A stretch of DNA of 64,000 bases, from positions 1 through 64,000 of the IMG/VR virus record IMGVR_UViG_3300017605_001488. One strand, given 5' to 3'. Positions 49,850 through 57,888 of the stretch are shown here, piece after piece. The DNA comes from a virus. Below the pieces are notes generated by a model that saw only the letters and a list, made by a program, of their open reading frames with translations, searched no databases and was not told the DNA's origin. Every line of letters begins with the position of its first letter. Within the stretch, counting starts at the first letter, position 1. Both the position numbers and the translations under genes were made by a program.

Positions 49850-50569
49850 CTACGCGCCATCGATCAGCCGCATCAATCCCACGGCGAGGTCGGCCCCTTT
49901 GCCGCCGCCCGCCTTGCGCAACGCCCGCTTCACCCGTGCGAGGTCTGCTCGTGTCCCGAACGTGAGTTCGAGCACGAACGGCTTGATGGGTGCATCGGAG
50001 TCGTCGGGCACCGCGCCCATCTCGGGCGTGATGTCCAACGACGCGTCGACGGTGGTCTTGACGAGGTCGGCGATCTCGCTCGGGGAAAACCCGGTCAAGC
50101 TCAGGTCCTCGATCGACCACCCATCCGCGTGCATGTCCGCCAACGTCGACGCCACCGCCGACAGGTCGAGCTCGCCGCGTAGTCGGTTCATTCCGATTTG
50201 GGCGATGCGTGCCTGTTCGGCATCCATGCCCACGACGACGCACGGCAACTCCGTCATCCCGTTGGCCTCGGCCGCACGCACGCGGTGCCATCCGTCGACG
50301 ATGACGAACTTGCTGGCGAGCCGCATCGTCGCCTCGACGGCGGCACGGAACTCCTCGATGGTGCACGACCCCTGCTCGGGGAGCTCGATCGTCTCCTCGC
50401 CCTCGTCGATGGGTCGGACGAGCACCGGTTGCACGAACCCGATGCGCAACATCGCCGCTTGCAGCGTGTCGCGCTTCTCCTGGTCCATGCGATTCGGGTT
50501 CTCGGGCGGGTCCGCCAGCCGCGAGATCGGAATGCTGATGATTCGGGCGCTTTCGTAGCTATCGAACAT
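49850..50569 (-). CDS. ParB-like partition/nuclease-domain protein
   Basis: 239 residues from MFDSYESARIISIPIS. The ParB N-domain pattern is clear: ISIPISRLADPPENPNRMD, MLRIGFVQPVLVRP, FVIVDGWHRVRAAEANGMTE, LPCVVVGMD and RIAQIGMNRLRGE. A C-terminal helical part follows. This is the second ParB-like gene in the window. It may regulate transcription or bind a phage centromere-like site; none was seen. Confidence 0.8.
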   Translation of the reverse strand: MFDSYESARIISIPISRLADPPENPNRMDQEKRDTLQAAMLRIGFVQPVLVRPIDEGEETIELPEQGSCTIEEFRAAVEATMRLASKFVIVDGWHRVRAAEANGMTELPCVVVGMDAEQARIAQIGMNRLRGELDLSAVASTLADMHADGWSIEDLSLTGFSPSEIADLVKTTVDASLDITPEMGAVPDDSDAPIKPFVLELTFGTRADLARVKRALRKAGGGKGADLAVGLMRLIDGA

Positions 50570-50579
50570 GGCGGTGATA

Positions 50580-51176
50580 CTAGCCCCTTCTCGCCCGGGC
50601 GAGATCCCAAAGCGTCCCGTCCTGCACCACACGTGATCGGAGCCGTGCCGTCATCGCGTGCACCGCCGGCGGTGCGATGCCGAGCAACGTGGCGACCTCG
50701 CGCGGCGTCGTCTCCTCGAGCAGCACCGGCACGACGGGAATCAACCCCTCGACGCGGGCGACATCGATCAACCGTGCGCGCACACGTTCGCGCCATTGCT
50801 TCTCCTCGACCGCCGCGAATTGCCCCGGACCCTGGTCGACGAGGTGCACCGACCGCTGCTCCGTTTCGTCGCACCCGTCATCGCCTGCGATGCCGGTACG
50901 GTGCAACCCTCGGTACGACTTTTCGGGGCGGTGCTTGCCGCCGCTGACGGGCGCGGACATCGACCAGAGGAACCGCCGCACGGCCAACACCACCGCCGTC
51001 CAGAAGTAGCCTTCGGGCTCGTCACCCGCGCCGGCCACGTACGTGTGTCGCGCCTCGGCGCACGCGACGTGTCCGACCTGGCGCAGCTCCGCCGGCTCCG
51101 CCCACCAACACCGTCGGGAGTAGCGGCTCGTGACCTTGCGCACGATCTCGATTTCGGCTTCTACGCTAATCGGCAT
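50580..51176 (-). CDS. Sigma-70-like factor (divergent)
   Basis: 198 residues. An N-terminal region-2-like helical domain reads ELRQVGHVACAEARHTYV, then GYFWTAVVLAVRRFLW, recalling DLxQxGxxALxxAxxxF and the AYxxxxIR helix. The C-terminal segment TPREVATLLGIAPPAVHAMT fits a region-4 helix-turn-helix. The middle is acidic and variable. Assignment is remote and needs a profile search. If correct, the phage encodes two sigma factors. Confidence 0.55.
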   Translation of the reverse strand: MPISVEAEIEIVRKVTSRYSRRCWWAEPAELRQVGHVACAEARHTYVAGAGDEPEGYFWTAVVLAVRRFLWSMSAPVSGGKHRPEKSYRGLHRTGIAGDDGCDETEQRSVHLVDQGPGQFAAVEEKQWRERVRARLIDVARVEGLIPVVPVLLEETTPREVATLLGIAPPAVHAMTARLRSRVVQDGTLWDLARARRG

Positions 51177-51657
51177 GGGATGCTCCCTCGTTTTTCTTCA
51201 ACAACATGGCGCGCTGTGCTTGAGCGACGACGGCGGGCGGTCCGTACAGGACCATGCCATCGGGCCTTCGCAAGATGACGAGCACGCGTTTCGACAGCAT
51301 CTGAATCAGGTGGAACCCGTCGCCGGTCGTGGCGGCACCGGGCCACACCTCGTAGGCAACCGCCGCCTGACGGACGCCCTGCCCATCGGCAACGAACACG
51401 TCGCTTGCTGCGGTCGCCGAGAACATCAACCCACATCGGTCGGGGCGGTGCATCGCATCGATGAGCCCCTGCAACCACAAGCACTCAAAGTCGCGGCACC
51501 CCTTCGGGCGCTCGTCGTAGATGCCGCACAGCCGCTTGTGTCCGACATCGATGAGGTGATCGCACGTGCCCCATCGCTCCTTCCGGACGGGTTCGACCGC
51601 GAGTCCGGTGCCTTGACAGCACGCCGTACACGTTCCGCACTTCCTAGGCTTCGGCAT
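51166..51657 (-). CDS. YkgJ-like cysteine-cluster protein
   Basis: 163 residues; GGAGG lies seven bases before this ATG, while the ATG two codons upstream lacks spacing. The N-terminal CGTCTACCQG, then C-x-L...RLCGIYDERPKGCRDFECLW, matches the Fe-S/zinc cluster family PF03692-like. The rest has no known fold. These proteins are often of unknown function; some bind Fe-S or zinc. Confidence 0.75.
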   Translation of the reverse strand: MPKPRKCGTCTACCQGTGLAVEPVRKERWGTCDHLIDVGHKRLCGIYDERPKGCRDFECLWLQGLIDAMHRPDRCGLMFSATAASDVFVADGQGVRQAAVAYEVWPGAATTGDGFHLIQMLSKRVLVILRRPDGMVLYGPPAVVAQAQRAMLLKKNEGASHAD

Positions 51658-52471
51658 CGTCATCCTCCGCGAGTGGTGACTCCACGCCGCCGGTCCACCA
51701 CGCGAGCGCGCGGTCGAACTCCGATTCGGCTTCTATCTGCTGCTTTTCTACTCGTCGCGGGTTCTCGATGATGCCCGCGGCCTTGATGTCATCGTTGACG
51801 GTCTCGCGGTCGGTGCGGATGCCGTCGGCTTTCTGGGCATCGCGCTCCGGCTTCTTTCCGTCGTAGTACTTCACGCGCGAGCCCAACTTCTTGAGCTCCT
51901 TGTCGAGCGCCTTCTTCTGCTTGAGCAGGTCCCGGTACGCCGTGCGCGCCTCGCGTTCGTCCTTGTCGGCACGTTCGCGCGCCAACCGCTTGCGGCGTTC
52001 GCCGGCGGTCTCGATGAGCAACGCGATGGGGAGTTCCCCGTCACCGAGCCGACCGGTCGCCTCGACGGTGTTGCGGAAGTCGGCATCGTTCGCCGCGCGT
52101 CGGATGGCGTCGTGCATGCGGTACAGCGGCGCGTAGTTCGCGAGCAGGTAGATCCAGCTCGTCGGCGCCCACACACCGCCCGACGGCGCACGCGTGGTGC
52201 GCATGCCGGGGATGGCCACTCCCTGCGCTTCCGCCCAATCGAGCAAGCACGACCGTCCGCGCATGTGTCGGGGCATCGCATGCAACACGATGGACCGCGA
52301 ACAGTGCGGGCACGTCGTGCGGTGAAGCGGTCGCGTCTTGTTACGCTCCTTCAGCGTCTTACTGATCTGCGCGTTGCGCACGTTGAGGCGCGACAACGAC
52401 GACACGACGGTCGGCGTGGGTGCCGGCGCGGGACCCGCGTGGATTTGGATCGGTCCCGTGGTCGATTGCAT
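51644..52471 (-). CDS. C2HC zinc-finger and coiled-coil protein, PxW-type family
   Basis: 275 residues from an ATG sharing a base with the previous TGA. TTCPHCSRSIVLHAMPRHMR..C forms the finger (about 52-75). VWAPTSWIYLLANYAP and IRRAANDADFRNTVEAT follow, matching the protein at 11216-11689. Afterwards comes a long charged coiled coil (LARERADKDEREARTAYRD) and an acidic tail. Function unknown. Confidence 0.65.
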   Translation of the reverse strand: MQSTTGPIQIHAGPAPAPTPTVVSSLSRLNVRNAQISKTLKERNKTRPLHRTTCPHCSRSIVLHAMPRHMRGRSCLLDWAEAQGVAIPGMRTTRAPSGGVWAPTSWIYLLANYAPLYRMHDAIRRAANDADFRNTVEATGRLGDGELPIALLIETAGERRKRLARERADKDEREARTAYRDLLKQKKALDKELKKLGSRVKYYDGKKPERDAQKADGIRTDRETVNDDIKAAGIIENPRRVEKQQIEAESEFDRALAWWTGGVESPLAEDDDAEA

Positions 52472-52689
52472 CACGGGCACGGCGGGACCTCGTCGCGCTC
52501 GATGCCCATGGTGCCGTCACACGTCGGACAGTTGCGCATCTCGACGGTGTCGATGTGACCGAGGATGGGCAACGCGTGCCATTGGGCGAGCGTGAACACA
52601 CGCCCGCAACACGTGCACTTCTTGAATGCACCGCCCGCCCGGGCGAGCTCGAGCTCGCCCGGGATGGAACGAAGGCGGAGTGCAACCAT
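52471..52689 (-). CDS. Small zinc-ribbon protein
   Basis: 72 residues from MVALRLRSIPGELELA (TGATG). KKCTCCGRVF and RNCPTCDGTMG form a four-Cys ribbon of the common CxxC-x(n)-CxxC type. No other domain. Coupled to the DUF6744-like gene. Confidence 0.65.
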   Translation of the reverse strand: MVALRLRSIPGELELARAGGAFKKCTCCGRVFTLAQWHALPILGHIDTVEMRNCPTCDGTMGIERDEVPPCP

Positions 52690-53561
52690 CACAGCACCAA
52701 CCCGGGTGCGGCGGACATGTCGATCGGATTGAGCTTGAGGATCGCGGTGGTGAGCTGGGCGCGCAGGTCGTCGATGCCCGCGTGCAGGGTCTCGAGCTTC
52801 CGTCCCATCAGGTCCTCGTACGCTTCGACCTTCGCCTTGATGTCGTCCATCGTCTCGACGCGGTGTTCGAGCGCGCGTTTGCCGAGCGACGCGTCCGTGA
52901 GCTCTCGTTCGAGCACGTCGGCGGCGCGCTTCGCTTCTTGCGTGATGGCCTCGGTGAGCGCGTCCATCGCTTCGCCCGACCGCATCGCGGGCACACACGA
53001 GATCACGTGCGGTGATGCTTCACGCAACGCCTTGAGCATGCGATCCCACATCGGGACGGCGAACCGCGGCACGAAGTAGATGCCGCCCGTGTCACGCAAC
53101 CCGACCGCCGAGCACTTCGGCATCATCTCGACGAGCCACGCGGACACGTCGGCCTGAATGATGTTCGACAGGTAGTGCGTGAACCGCGCGCGCAGCGTCT
53201 CCGCCTGTTCGTGGTCGTCGGGTTCGATGCCCAACCGACCCACCTCGTTGATGGAGACCTTGATGTCGGTCTCGTACACGAGGTCGTCCCCATCGATCGA
53301 TTCGTGTTCGTTCACGACGAGCCACGTGCCCGTCTTCAACCGACGGGTGAGCCGGTGCGCGCCGCGCTGTTCCGCGACCGCGCGTTGCATCGCGACCGTC
53401 GGGGTCGGGTCGTTCGGCAGCCACTCCTCGTCGAGGTTGTTGTTGGCCCACGCCGTGCGCAGCCGGCCGATGTCCATGCCGCCCACAAGCCTCCACCACA
53501 CAATCACGCCTGCGGTGTCGACGTTTTCCATCACCGCAATCAAACCGTGGTCGTTCGCCAT
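52689..53561 (-). CDS. DUF6744-like phage protein
   Basis: 290 residues from MANDHGLIAVMENVDT; AAGGAGG precedes the ATG. The layout recalls the phage DUF6744 group from memory: WWRLVGGMDIGRLRTAW, LPNDPTPTVAMQRAV, ADVSAWLVEMM, RDTGGIYFVPR, then a coiled-coil C terminus with DVLERELTDASLGKRAL and KVEAYEDLMGR. Family function is unknown. Element P3 lies 60 bases upstream, placing the gene in the same regulon as the MoxR/VWA pair. Confidence 0.65.
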   Translation of the reverse strand: MANDHGLIAVMENVDTAGVIVWWRLVGGMDIGRLRTAWANNNLDEEWLPNDPTPTVAMQRAVAEQRGAHRLTRRLKTGTWLVVNEHESIDGDDLVYETDIKVSINEVGRLGIEPDDHEQAETLRARFTHYLSNIIQADVSAWLVEMMPKCSAVGLRDTGGIYFVPRFAVPMWDRMLKALREASPHVISCVPAMRSGEAMDALTEAITQEAKRAADVLERELTDASLGKRALEHRVETMDDIKAKVEAYEDLMGRKLETLHAGIDDLRAQLTTAILKLNPIDMSAAPGLVL

Positions 53562-53620
53562 GTCGCGCCTCCTTGGCAGTCGACACCACGCGCGCACGAG
53601 CGTCGGGTGTCGACCTGCCC

Positions 53621-53660
53621 ATCATACGCATGATTGCACTGATTGCAAGCATGCCGGTGC
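53621..53660 (-). promoter_or_regulatory. Iterated TTGCAAT promoter-like element P3
   Basis: On the minus strand: CTTGCAATC, GTGCAATCATGCGTATGAT, identical to P1 through the -10 half; the third upstream repeat is degenerate. TTGCAA and TATGAT are 16 bp apart. Expected leader to the gene starting at 53561 is about 50 bases. Confidence 0.75.
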
Positions 53661-53671
53661 TATCGTTCGTA

Positions 53672-55063
53672 TCAGGACGCTTCGCGGTCGGCGCCTTCGT
53701 TCTCGTACACGATGGTCTCGTGCACCCACGACGGCACGCACTCACGGCGCATGTACCGACCAACCAGCAGCACGATGACGCGCATGCCTCGCGGGCACTG
53801 GTCCGGCCACGGGCCGTCTGCGTCGGTGACGAACACGACGACCTCGGGGCGCGGTTTCATCGCCGACAGCGCCGCGAACCCCGGGCGGAAGTCCGTGCCG
53901 CCGCCGCCCTTGAGCATGCGTGCGACCTCGTGAATCGATCGGACCTTCGCCTTTTCCCCGTGCACGGCCGCGTCGGCGGTGACACACGCGATGTCGGCGC
54001 CGATGGCCTTCATCACGCCTTGCGTTTCGTTGAGCGCGTCCTGCAACGCTTCGGGACCCATCGACCCCGACGTGTCGACCATCACCGCGACGTTCGGCAC
54101 CGGTTGACGTAGTCGCGCGAGGATCGGGTGCCCACCGCCGAACCCGATGCCCGCCTGACGACGTGACGGGCCGTCGTATCGGTGCGTGAACGCGCCCGGA
54201 CGAAACGACACCGCCGTGCGGCACGCGTTCGACAACCGTTGACGCCACGGCACCTTCGGGGGTTCGAGGTTCGCTTCGGCCATGCGCGCCCACGCCTCGG
54301 GGATTTTCCCGCGTCCGGGACCGGATGCCGCTGCACGCACCGCTTCGCTCGCGGCACGCACCACGCGTTCGACCTGAGCGTCGCTGCGTCCATCGGGATC
54401 GTCCGCGCCGGGTTCGTCCTTGCCCGGGTTCGATGCGCATCCACCGCACGCACCGTGACACACCGAACCCTTGCCCTTGCCCGGTTCGCCGCCTTCGCCA
54501 TCGGCGTCGCCGTCCGATTGGCCCGGCCTCTTTCCGCCCGCACCCGGTTGGCCCTTCCCCTTCGCGCCGCCCTTCTGCTTCTGCTGCTTCATCGCGGCGC
54601 GGTAGTACTCGTCGGCGGTGAGCCCGTCGGGCATGCCCAAGTCCTTCGGCCACACACCGCCGTCGTCACCGTCGGGGAGCTCGAGCCCCATTTGCAGAAT
54701 GGGCGGGTTGATGGCGCGGTCACCGGCACGGTTCCACTCGCCGGGGTCGCGACCGTTCAGGCGTTTGCCGTGCTTGTTCCACAGGTGCTGCACTTCGTGG
54801 ATGACGAGCCCGGCCATCTTCCGCGGGGTCTGCCGCACGACGAAGTCCGGGTCGTAGATGAAGATCGCGCGCTCGGTGACGCCGACCGTGCCGAGTCCCC
54901 ACACCTCGCGCATCACGAATGCCATGATGATCGGGCGGAAGTACGGGCACGTCTGCTGCGCGATGATGCGCCCCGCCGCGATGAGCTGGTTGGCCTTCTT
55001 CAAGACCTCCGCAGCATCCTTGCGCGGTTTCGCGTTCTGGTCGATGGTGATCGACACGGACAT
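53672..55063 (-). CDS. VWA/metallopeptidase-like protein (DUF2201-type), MoxR partner
   Basis: 463 residues from an ATG sharing a base with the previous TGA. The N-terminal domain (about 1-140) has VIHEVQHLWNKHGKR, a HExxH-like site (HEVQH) as in DUF2201 N-domains. A Gly/Lys/Asp-rich linker with HGACGGCAS follows. The C-terminal VWA-like domain has the MIDAS motif DTSGSM and GGGGTDF. Such proteins act with MoxR ATPases, probably as chaperones or remodelers. The gene overlaps the ATPase gene directly. Confidence 0.85.
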   Translation of the reverse strand: MSVSITIDQNAKPRKDAAEVLKKANQLIAAGRIIAQQTCPYFRPIIMAFVMREVWGLGTVGVTERAIFIYDPDFVVRQTPRKMAGLVIHEVQHLWNKHGKRLNGRDPGEWNRAGDRAINPPILQMGLELPDGDDGGVWPKDLGMPDGLTADEYYRAAMKQQKQKGGAKGKGQPGAGGKRPGQSDGDADGEGGEPGKGKGSVCHGACGGCASNPGKDEPGADDPDGRSDAQVERVVRAASEAVRAAASGPGRGKIPEAWARMAEANLEPPKVPWRQRLSNACRTAVSFRPGAFTHRYDGPSRRQAGIGFGGGHPILARLRQPVPNVAVMVDTSGSMGPEALQDALNETQGVMKAIGADIACVTADAAVHGEKAKVRSIHEVARMLKGGGGTDFRPGFAALSAMKPRPEVVVFVTDADGPWPDQCPRGMRVIVLLVGRYMRRECVPSWVHETIVYENEGADREAS

Positions 55064-56211
55064 CACCGACCCCCACGCGCGGTCACGCCCGCGGCGGCCA
55101 ACACCGGGTTCATGCGTGCGAGCATCGCGGTCGATGCGCCCTTGCCATGCAGGCCGGCGTTCACGAGCGCGGTGGCCGCGGGCACGATGATGTCCATCGC
55201 GTTGTCACCGACACCGGCCAACAGCTTCCACAACGCGTTCGACCGGTCCTCGCGCTTCTCCGCATGTTGGGGCGTGACGAGCGCGACCGCGGAGTTGATG
55301 ACGACGGCCGATCGATCGAGCCGTCGGTTGTCGTGCTTGAATTCCTCCTTGCCGTCGAGCACGTGCGCGACGTTCGGGAGGTCCTGCTCGGCGCAGAACG
55401 TCGCGAACGCGGCATAGGCTTCCTGTCCGATGAACGACGACACGAACTCGTCCCTGTCCGCTTCGCCGAGCCCGTGCACGAACGACGACGCGAGTGCGCG
55501 GGTCGCCATCTCCCACGTGCGATCGGACGGCCACGCGGCGGACTGCTGCACGGCGGACTTCGGAAACTTGTTTTTCCAATCGGCCTGCGCACGGAGGAAC
55601 CCCGTCTCGAGACCGACCGCCTTGGCGTAGGCACCGTCCCATTCCTTGACCACACGCGCTTCTTCGGCATCGCAGTCGACGGCGTTGTCGGTCGTGTCCG
55701 CAGCCATGCCGAGCATGTACGCGATGTGCTCCTCGATGGTCGGCGGGTGCCACCGGAGCCACCCGCCGCGGTTCGCGAGCGGCGGTGCGATCTCGTACCC
55801 GTTCGCGGCCATCTCGGGCGGGTTGCACGCCGCCCACACACGCACGCCGCCGGGGAGTTGATGCGAGCCGATGCGCTTGTCGAGCAACAGGCCCATGCAC
55901 GGGGCTTGGATGATGGGCGGGTTGCTCGTGATCTCGTCGAGGAACACCAGGCCACGCTTGCTAAACGCCGCGGTCCAGTCCGGCGCGGGGTACGTCAGCG
56001 ATCCCTTGACCGGGACCGGGACGACACCGAACGCGCCTTCGCCACGTTCCGCACCCGACAACACCTCGCACGGCACGCCGACGCGTTTGGCGAAGTCGCG
56101 GATGAACGTGGACTTGGCAACACCGGGCTCCCCGATGAAGTACAGCGGCAACCCCCATCCCTGGGCGGTGCGGGTGAAGAATGCGGCGTGGATGATGCGG
56201 GCGAGATGCAT
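55063..56211 (-). CDS. MoxR-type AAA+ ATPase
   Basis: 382 residues from MHLARIIHAAFFTRTA, with AAGGAG eight bases before the ATG. The open frame above reads through the promoter element and was rejected as start. Walker A is GEPGVAKST (about 28-36), Walker B LVFLDEIT, sensor 1 ACNPPEMAANG, and an arginine-finger region LANRGGW is present. MoxR proteins remodel or load metal cofactors with a VWA partner, here the next gene. Element P4 lies about 46 bases upstream. Confidence 0.87.
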   Translation of the reverse strand: MHLARIIHAAFFTRTAQGWGLPLYFIGEPGVAKSTFIRDFAKRVGVPCEVLSGAERGEGAFGVVPVPVKGSLTYPAPDWTAAFSKRGLVFLDEITSNPPIIQAPCMGLLLDKRIGSHQLPGGVRVWAACNPPEMAANGYEIAPPLANRGGWLRWHPPTIEEHIAYMLGMAADTTDNAVDCDAEEARVVKEWDGAYAKAVGLETGFLRAQADWKNKFPKSAVQQSAAWPSDRTWEMATRALASSFVHGLGEADRDEFVSSFIGQEAYAAFATFCAEQDLPNVAHVLDGKEEFKHDNRRLDRSAVVINSAVALVTPQHAEKREDRSNALWKLLAGVGDNAMDIIVPAATALVNAGLHGKGASTAMLARMNPVLAAAGVTARGGR

Positions 56212-56256
56212 GGTGGTTCTCCTTCGGGTCGATGTGGTGGGGGCAACCCCCGACAC

Positions 56257-56296
56257 ATCATACGCATGATTGCGGTGATTGCAAGTATTGCAATGA
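56257..56296 (-). promoter_or_regulatory. Iterated TTGCAAT promoter-like element P4
   Basis: On the minus strand three 9-bp-spaced units (ATTGCAATA, CTTGCAATC, CCGCAATCA) precede TGCGTATGAT. Nearly identical to P1 over 40 bases. Directs transcription toward the MoxR ATPase gene. Confidence 0.78.
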
Positions 56297-56366
56297 TGGC
56301 GATGCAACGAAAACAGGCCGACGAGCGCGAACCCGCCGACCTGCTTGGACTACTTCGATGTGCGAA

Positions 56367-57035
56367 TCACTCCGCGGCGGCGGCAGCGGTCGCCGCCGGC
56401 ACGACGTGGCCGCGCTTGAAGAACAGGATTTCGCCCTTCGCGGTTTTCACCTTCACCTGGCCGTTGGCCATGGCGATGACCTCGAGATTGACGAGGTCGG
56501 CGGCATCGAGCATGCCGTCGTACCCCTTGCGGAGGTTGTCTCGGATCTCGACCTTCGAGCCGACCTTCACCGCGGCGGACGCCGCCGCGACGGCACCGCG
56601 CACGGACGGACGCCACGCGCGGGGCACGGACGTGATGAGGTCCGCCGCCACGCGGAGCTTCGCGCCGGCGACCACGAGCTCGGTGCGCGCCCCGGGGAAC
56701 GGATCGGACGACGCGACGCCTTCGACCGGGGTGGTCGGGGGCTCGAACTTGTACTTGGCGATCGACTTGAGCGTCGCCTCGACGCGGGCGGCCATGCGGC
56801 TGAGCAACACGCCCTTCATGTGGATCGGGCCGAGCTCGCGCGCCTGCTTGTCCCACTCGGTGAGCGGCTTCGGGCCGGTCGCGGCCGTGGTGGCAGTCGT
56901 GCCGGGCGTCGTCACCGTCGCCGGCTTGCCCGAGCGCTCCGCATCCTGACGCGCGATCTCCTCGGGCGTCTTGTCGCTGTGGTCGATGGCGGGCGTGCGG
57001 GGAGCGGTGCGAGTGACGGTGTTCTTCTTTGCCAT
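56367..57035 (-). CDS. Hypothetical protein behind element P5
   Basis: 222 residues. The first 55 are Thr/Ala/Pro-rich and probably disordered. A helical segment around 60-90 (LLSRMAARVEATLKSIAKY) is followed by strands (KVGSKVEIRDNLRKGY, NLEVIAMANGQVKVKT), KGEILFFKRGHVVPA and a poly-Ala end. A small SH3-like barrel at the C terminus is likely. First gene in the block with MoxR, VWA and DUF6744-like proteins, each with its own copy of the promoter element. Confidence 0.65.
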   Translation of the reverse strand: MAKKNTVTRTAPRTPAIDHSDKTPEEIARQDAERSGKPATVTTPGTTATTAATGPKPLTEWDKQARELGPIHMKGVLLSRMAARVEATLKSIAKYKFEPPTTPVEGVASSDPFPGARTELVVAGAKLRVAADLITSVPRAWRPSVRGAVAAASAAVKVGSKVEIRDNLRKGYDGMLDAADLVNLEVIAMANGQVKVKTAKGEILFFKRGHVVPAATAAAAAE

Positions 57036-57087
57036 GGTGATTTCCTCGATTCGGGTTTGGGCTCACGGGCTCGTGAGCGCAGACCCA

Positions 57088-57127
57088 TGTATACGCATGC
57101 TGCCGAAGATTGCAACTATTGCGATTG
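57088..57127 (-). promoter_or_regulatory. Iterated TTGCAAT promoter-like element P5
   Basis: On the minus strand: CGCAATAG, TTGCAATC, then CAGCATGCGTATACA. The unit nearest the -10 is replaced, but the TTGCAATC-N8-CATGCGTA core is kept. It lies in the divergent gap 57036-57199. A leader of about 50 bases would precede the start at 57035. Confidence 0.7.
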
Positions 57128-57199
57128 TTTTCTTGCTAGCGGGATCGCTACCATCCGACATCACGGGAGAATCCGAGGCAACCGCGCAAGTGCGGATCC

Positions 57200-57427
57200 A
57201 TGGCAGACAACCTTGACCGGGCGATCGATGTGGCGGCGGGCATATGCGAGCTCGTCGGCGCACGGTTCGCCCACGCCGCGACCGACAAGGTGTTGGCGCT
57301 GGCGGTGGGCATTGCGGCCGGACGGTTGGCCCGACAGGCGGGTGCCGAACGCGCGAGCATCGTGGCGGCGGTCGCCGCTGGATTCGATGGCACGCGCATC
57401 GAGGATGGTGGACCGTGGGAAAGCTGA
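57200..57427 (+). CDS. Small Ala-rich protein
   Basis: 75 residues, MADNLDRAIDVAAGICEL. Mostly helical and Ala-rich, soluble. Overlaps the start of the nuclease gene by 13 bases. First gene of the right-hand plus-strand island. Unknown. Confidence 0.55.
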   Translation: MADNLDRAIDVAAGICELVGARFAHAATDKVLALAVGIAAGRLARQAGAERASIVAAVAAGFDGTRIEDGGPWES

Positions 57428-57888
57428 GCCGAACCAAAGGTGCGGACTTCGAACGCGACATCGCCGTCGAGCTCCGCGTGTTGTACCCGAGCGCGCGACG
57501 GGGTGCGCAGATGCAGGCGCGGCTCGGACTCAAGGCCGCCGCCGAGGAGAAGTTCGCCGACGTGGAAGGAACGCCGTGGTGGGTCGAATGCAAGCACGGC
57601 AAGTCGATCTCGATTCACGGCGCCCTCGCGCAAGGGACGGCGGCGACCGATGGGCGGGCGGTCATCGCCATCACGCGCATCGACCGCCATGCCGCGGTCG
57701 CATCGATGTACTTGCAGGACTTCATGCACCTGCTGCGCGATGTCGAGGACGCGCGGAAGCTGCGACTTGCGATCGACGAGCTCCGCGAGGCCGCCGCCCG
57801 CGAGCTCGAGGCCGAACGAAAGAAGCACCAAACCGCCCTCGTCGAAGCAGTCGAGGACGCGCTGCGCAACGCCACCGACCGGCATTAG
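57415..57888 (+). CDS. PD-(D/E)XK nuclease (Holliday-junction-resolvase-like)
   Basis: 157 residues from a GTG with GAGGATGG before it. KGADFERDIAVELRVLYP holds the first Glu; ADVEGTPWWVECKHGKS carries the D-x(n)-ExK core, and ALAQGTAATDGRAVIAIT follows the usual strand order. Phage members resolve recombination junctions or cut packaging intermediates. The C-terminal 40 residues form a charged helix. The stop codon's last base begins the strong inverted repeat at 57888. Confidence 0.8.
   Translation: MGKLSRTKGADFERDIAVELRVLYPSARRGAQMQARLGLKAAAEEKFADVEGTPWWVECKHGKSISIHGALAQGTAATDGRAVIAITRIDRHAAVASMYLQDFMHLLRDVEDARKLRLAIDELREAAARELEAERKKHQTALVEAVEDALRNATDRH

Noticed and set aside
56212-56307. 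N-terminal extension of the MoxR ATPase to 56307
   Set aside because: It would translate the promoter element (His/Cys/Asn-rich) and skip the AAGGAG site in front of the ATG at 56211.
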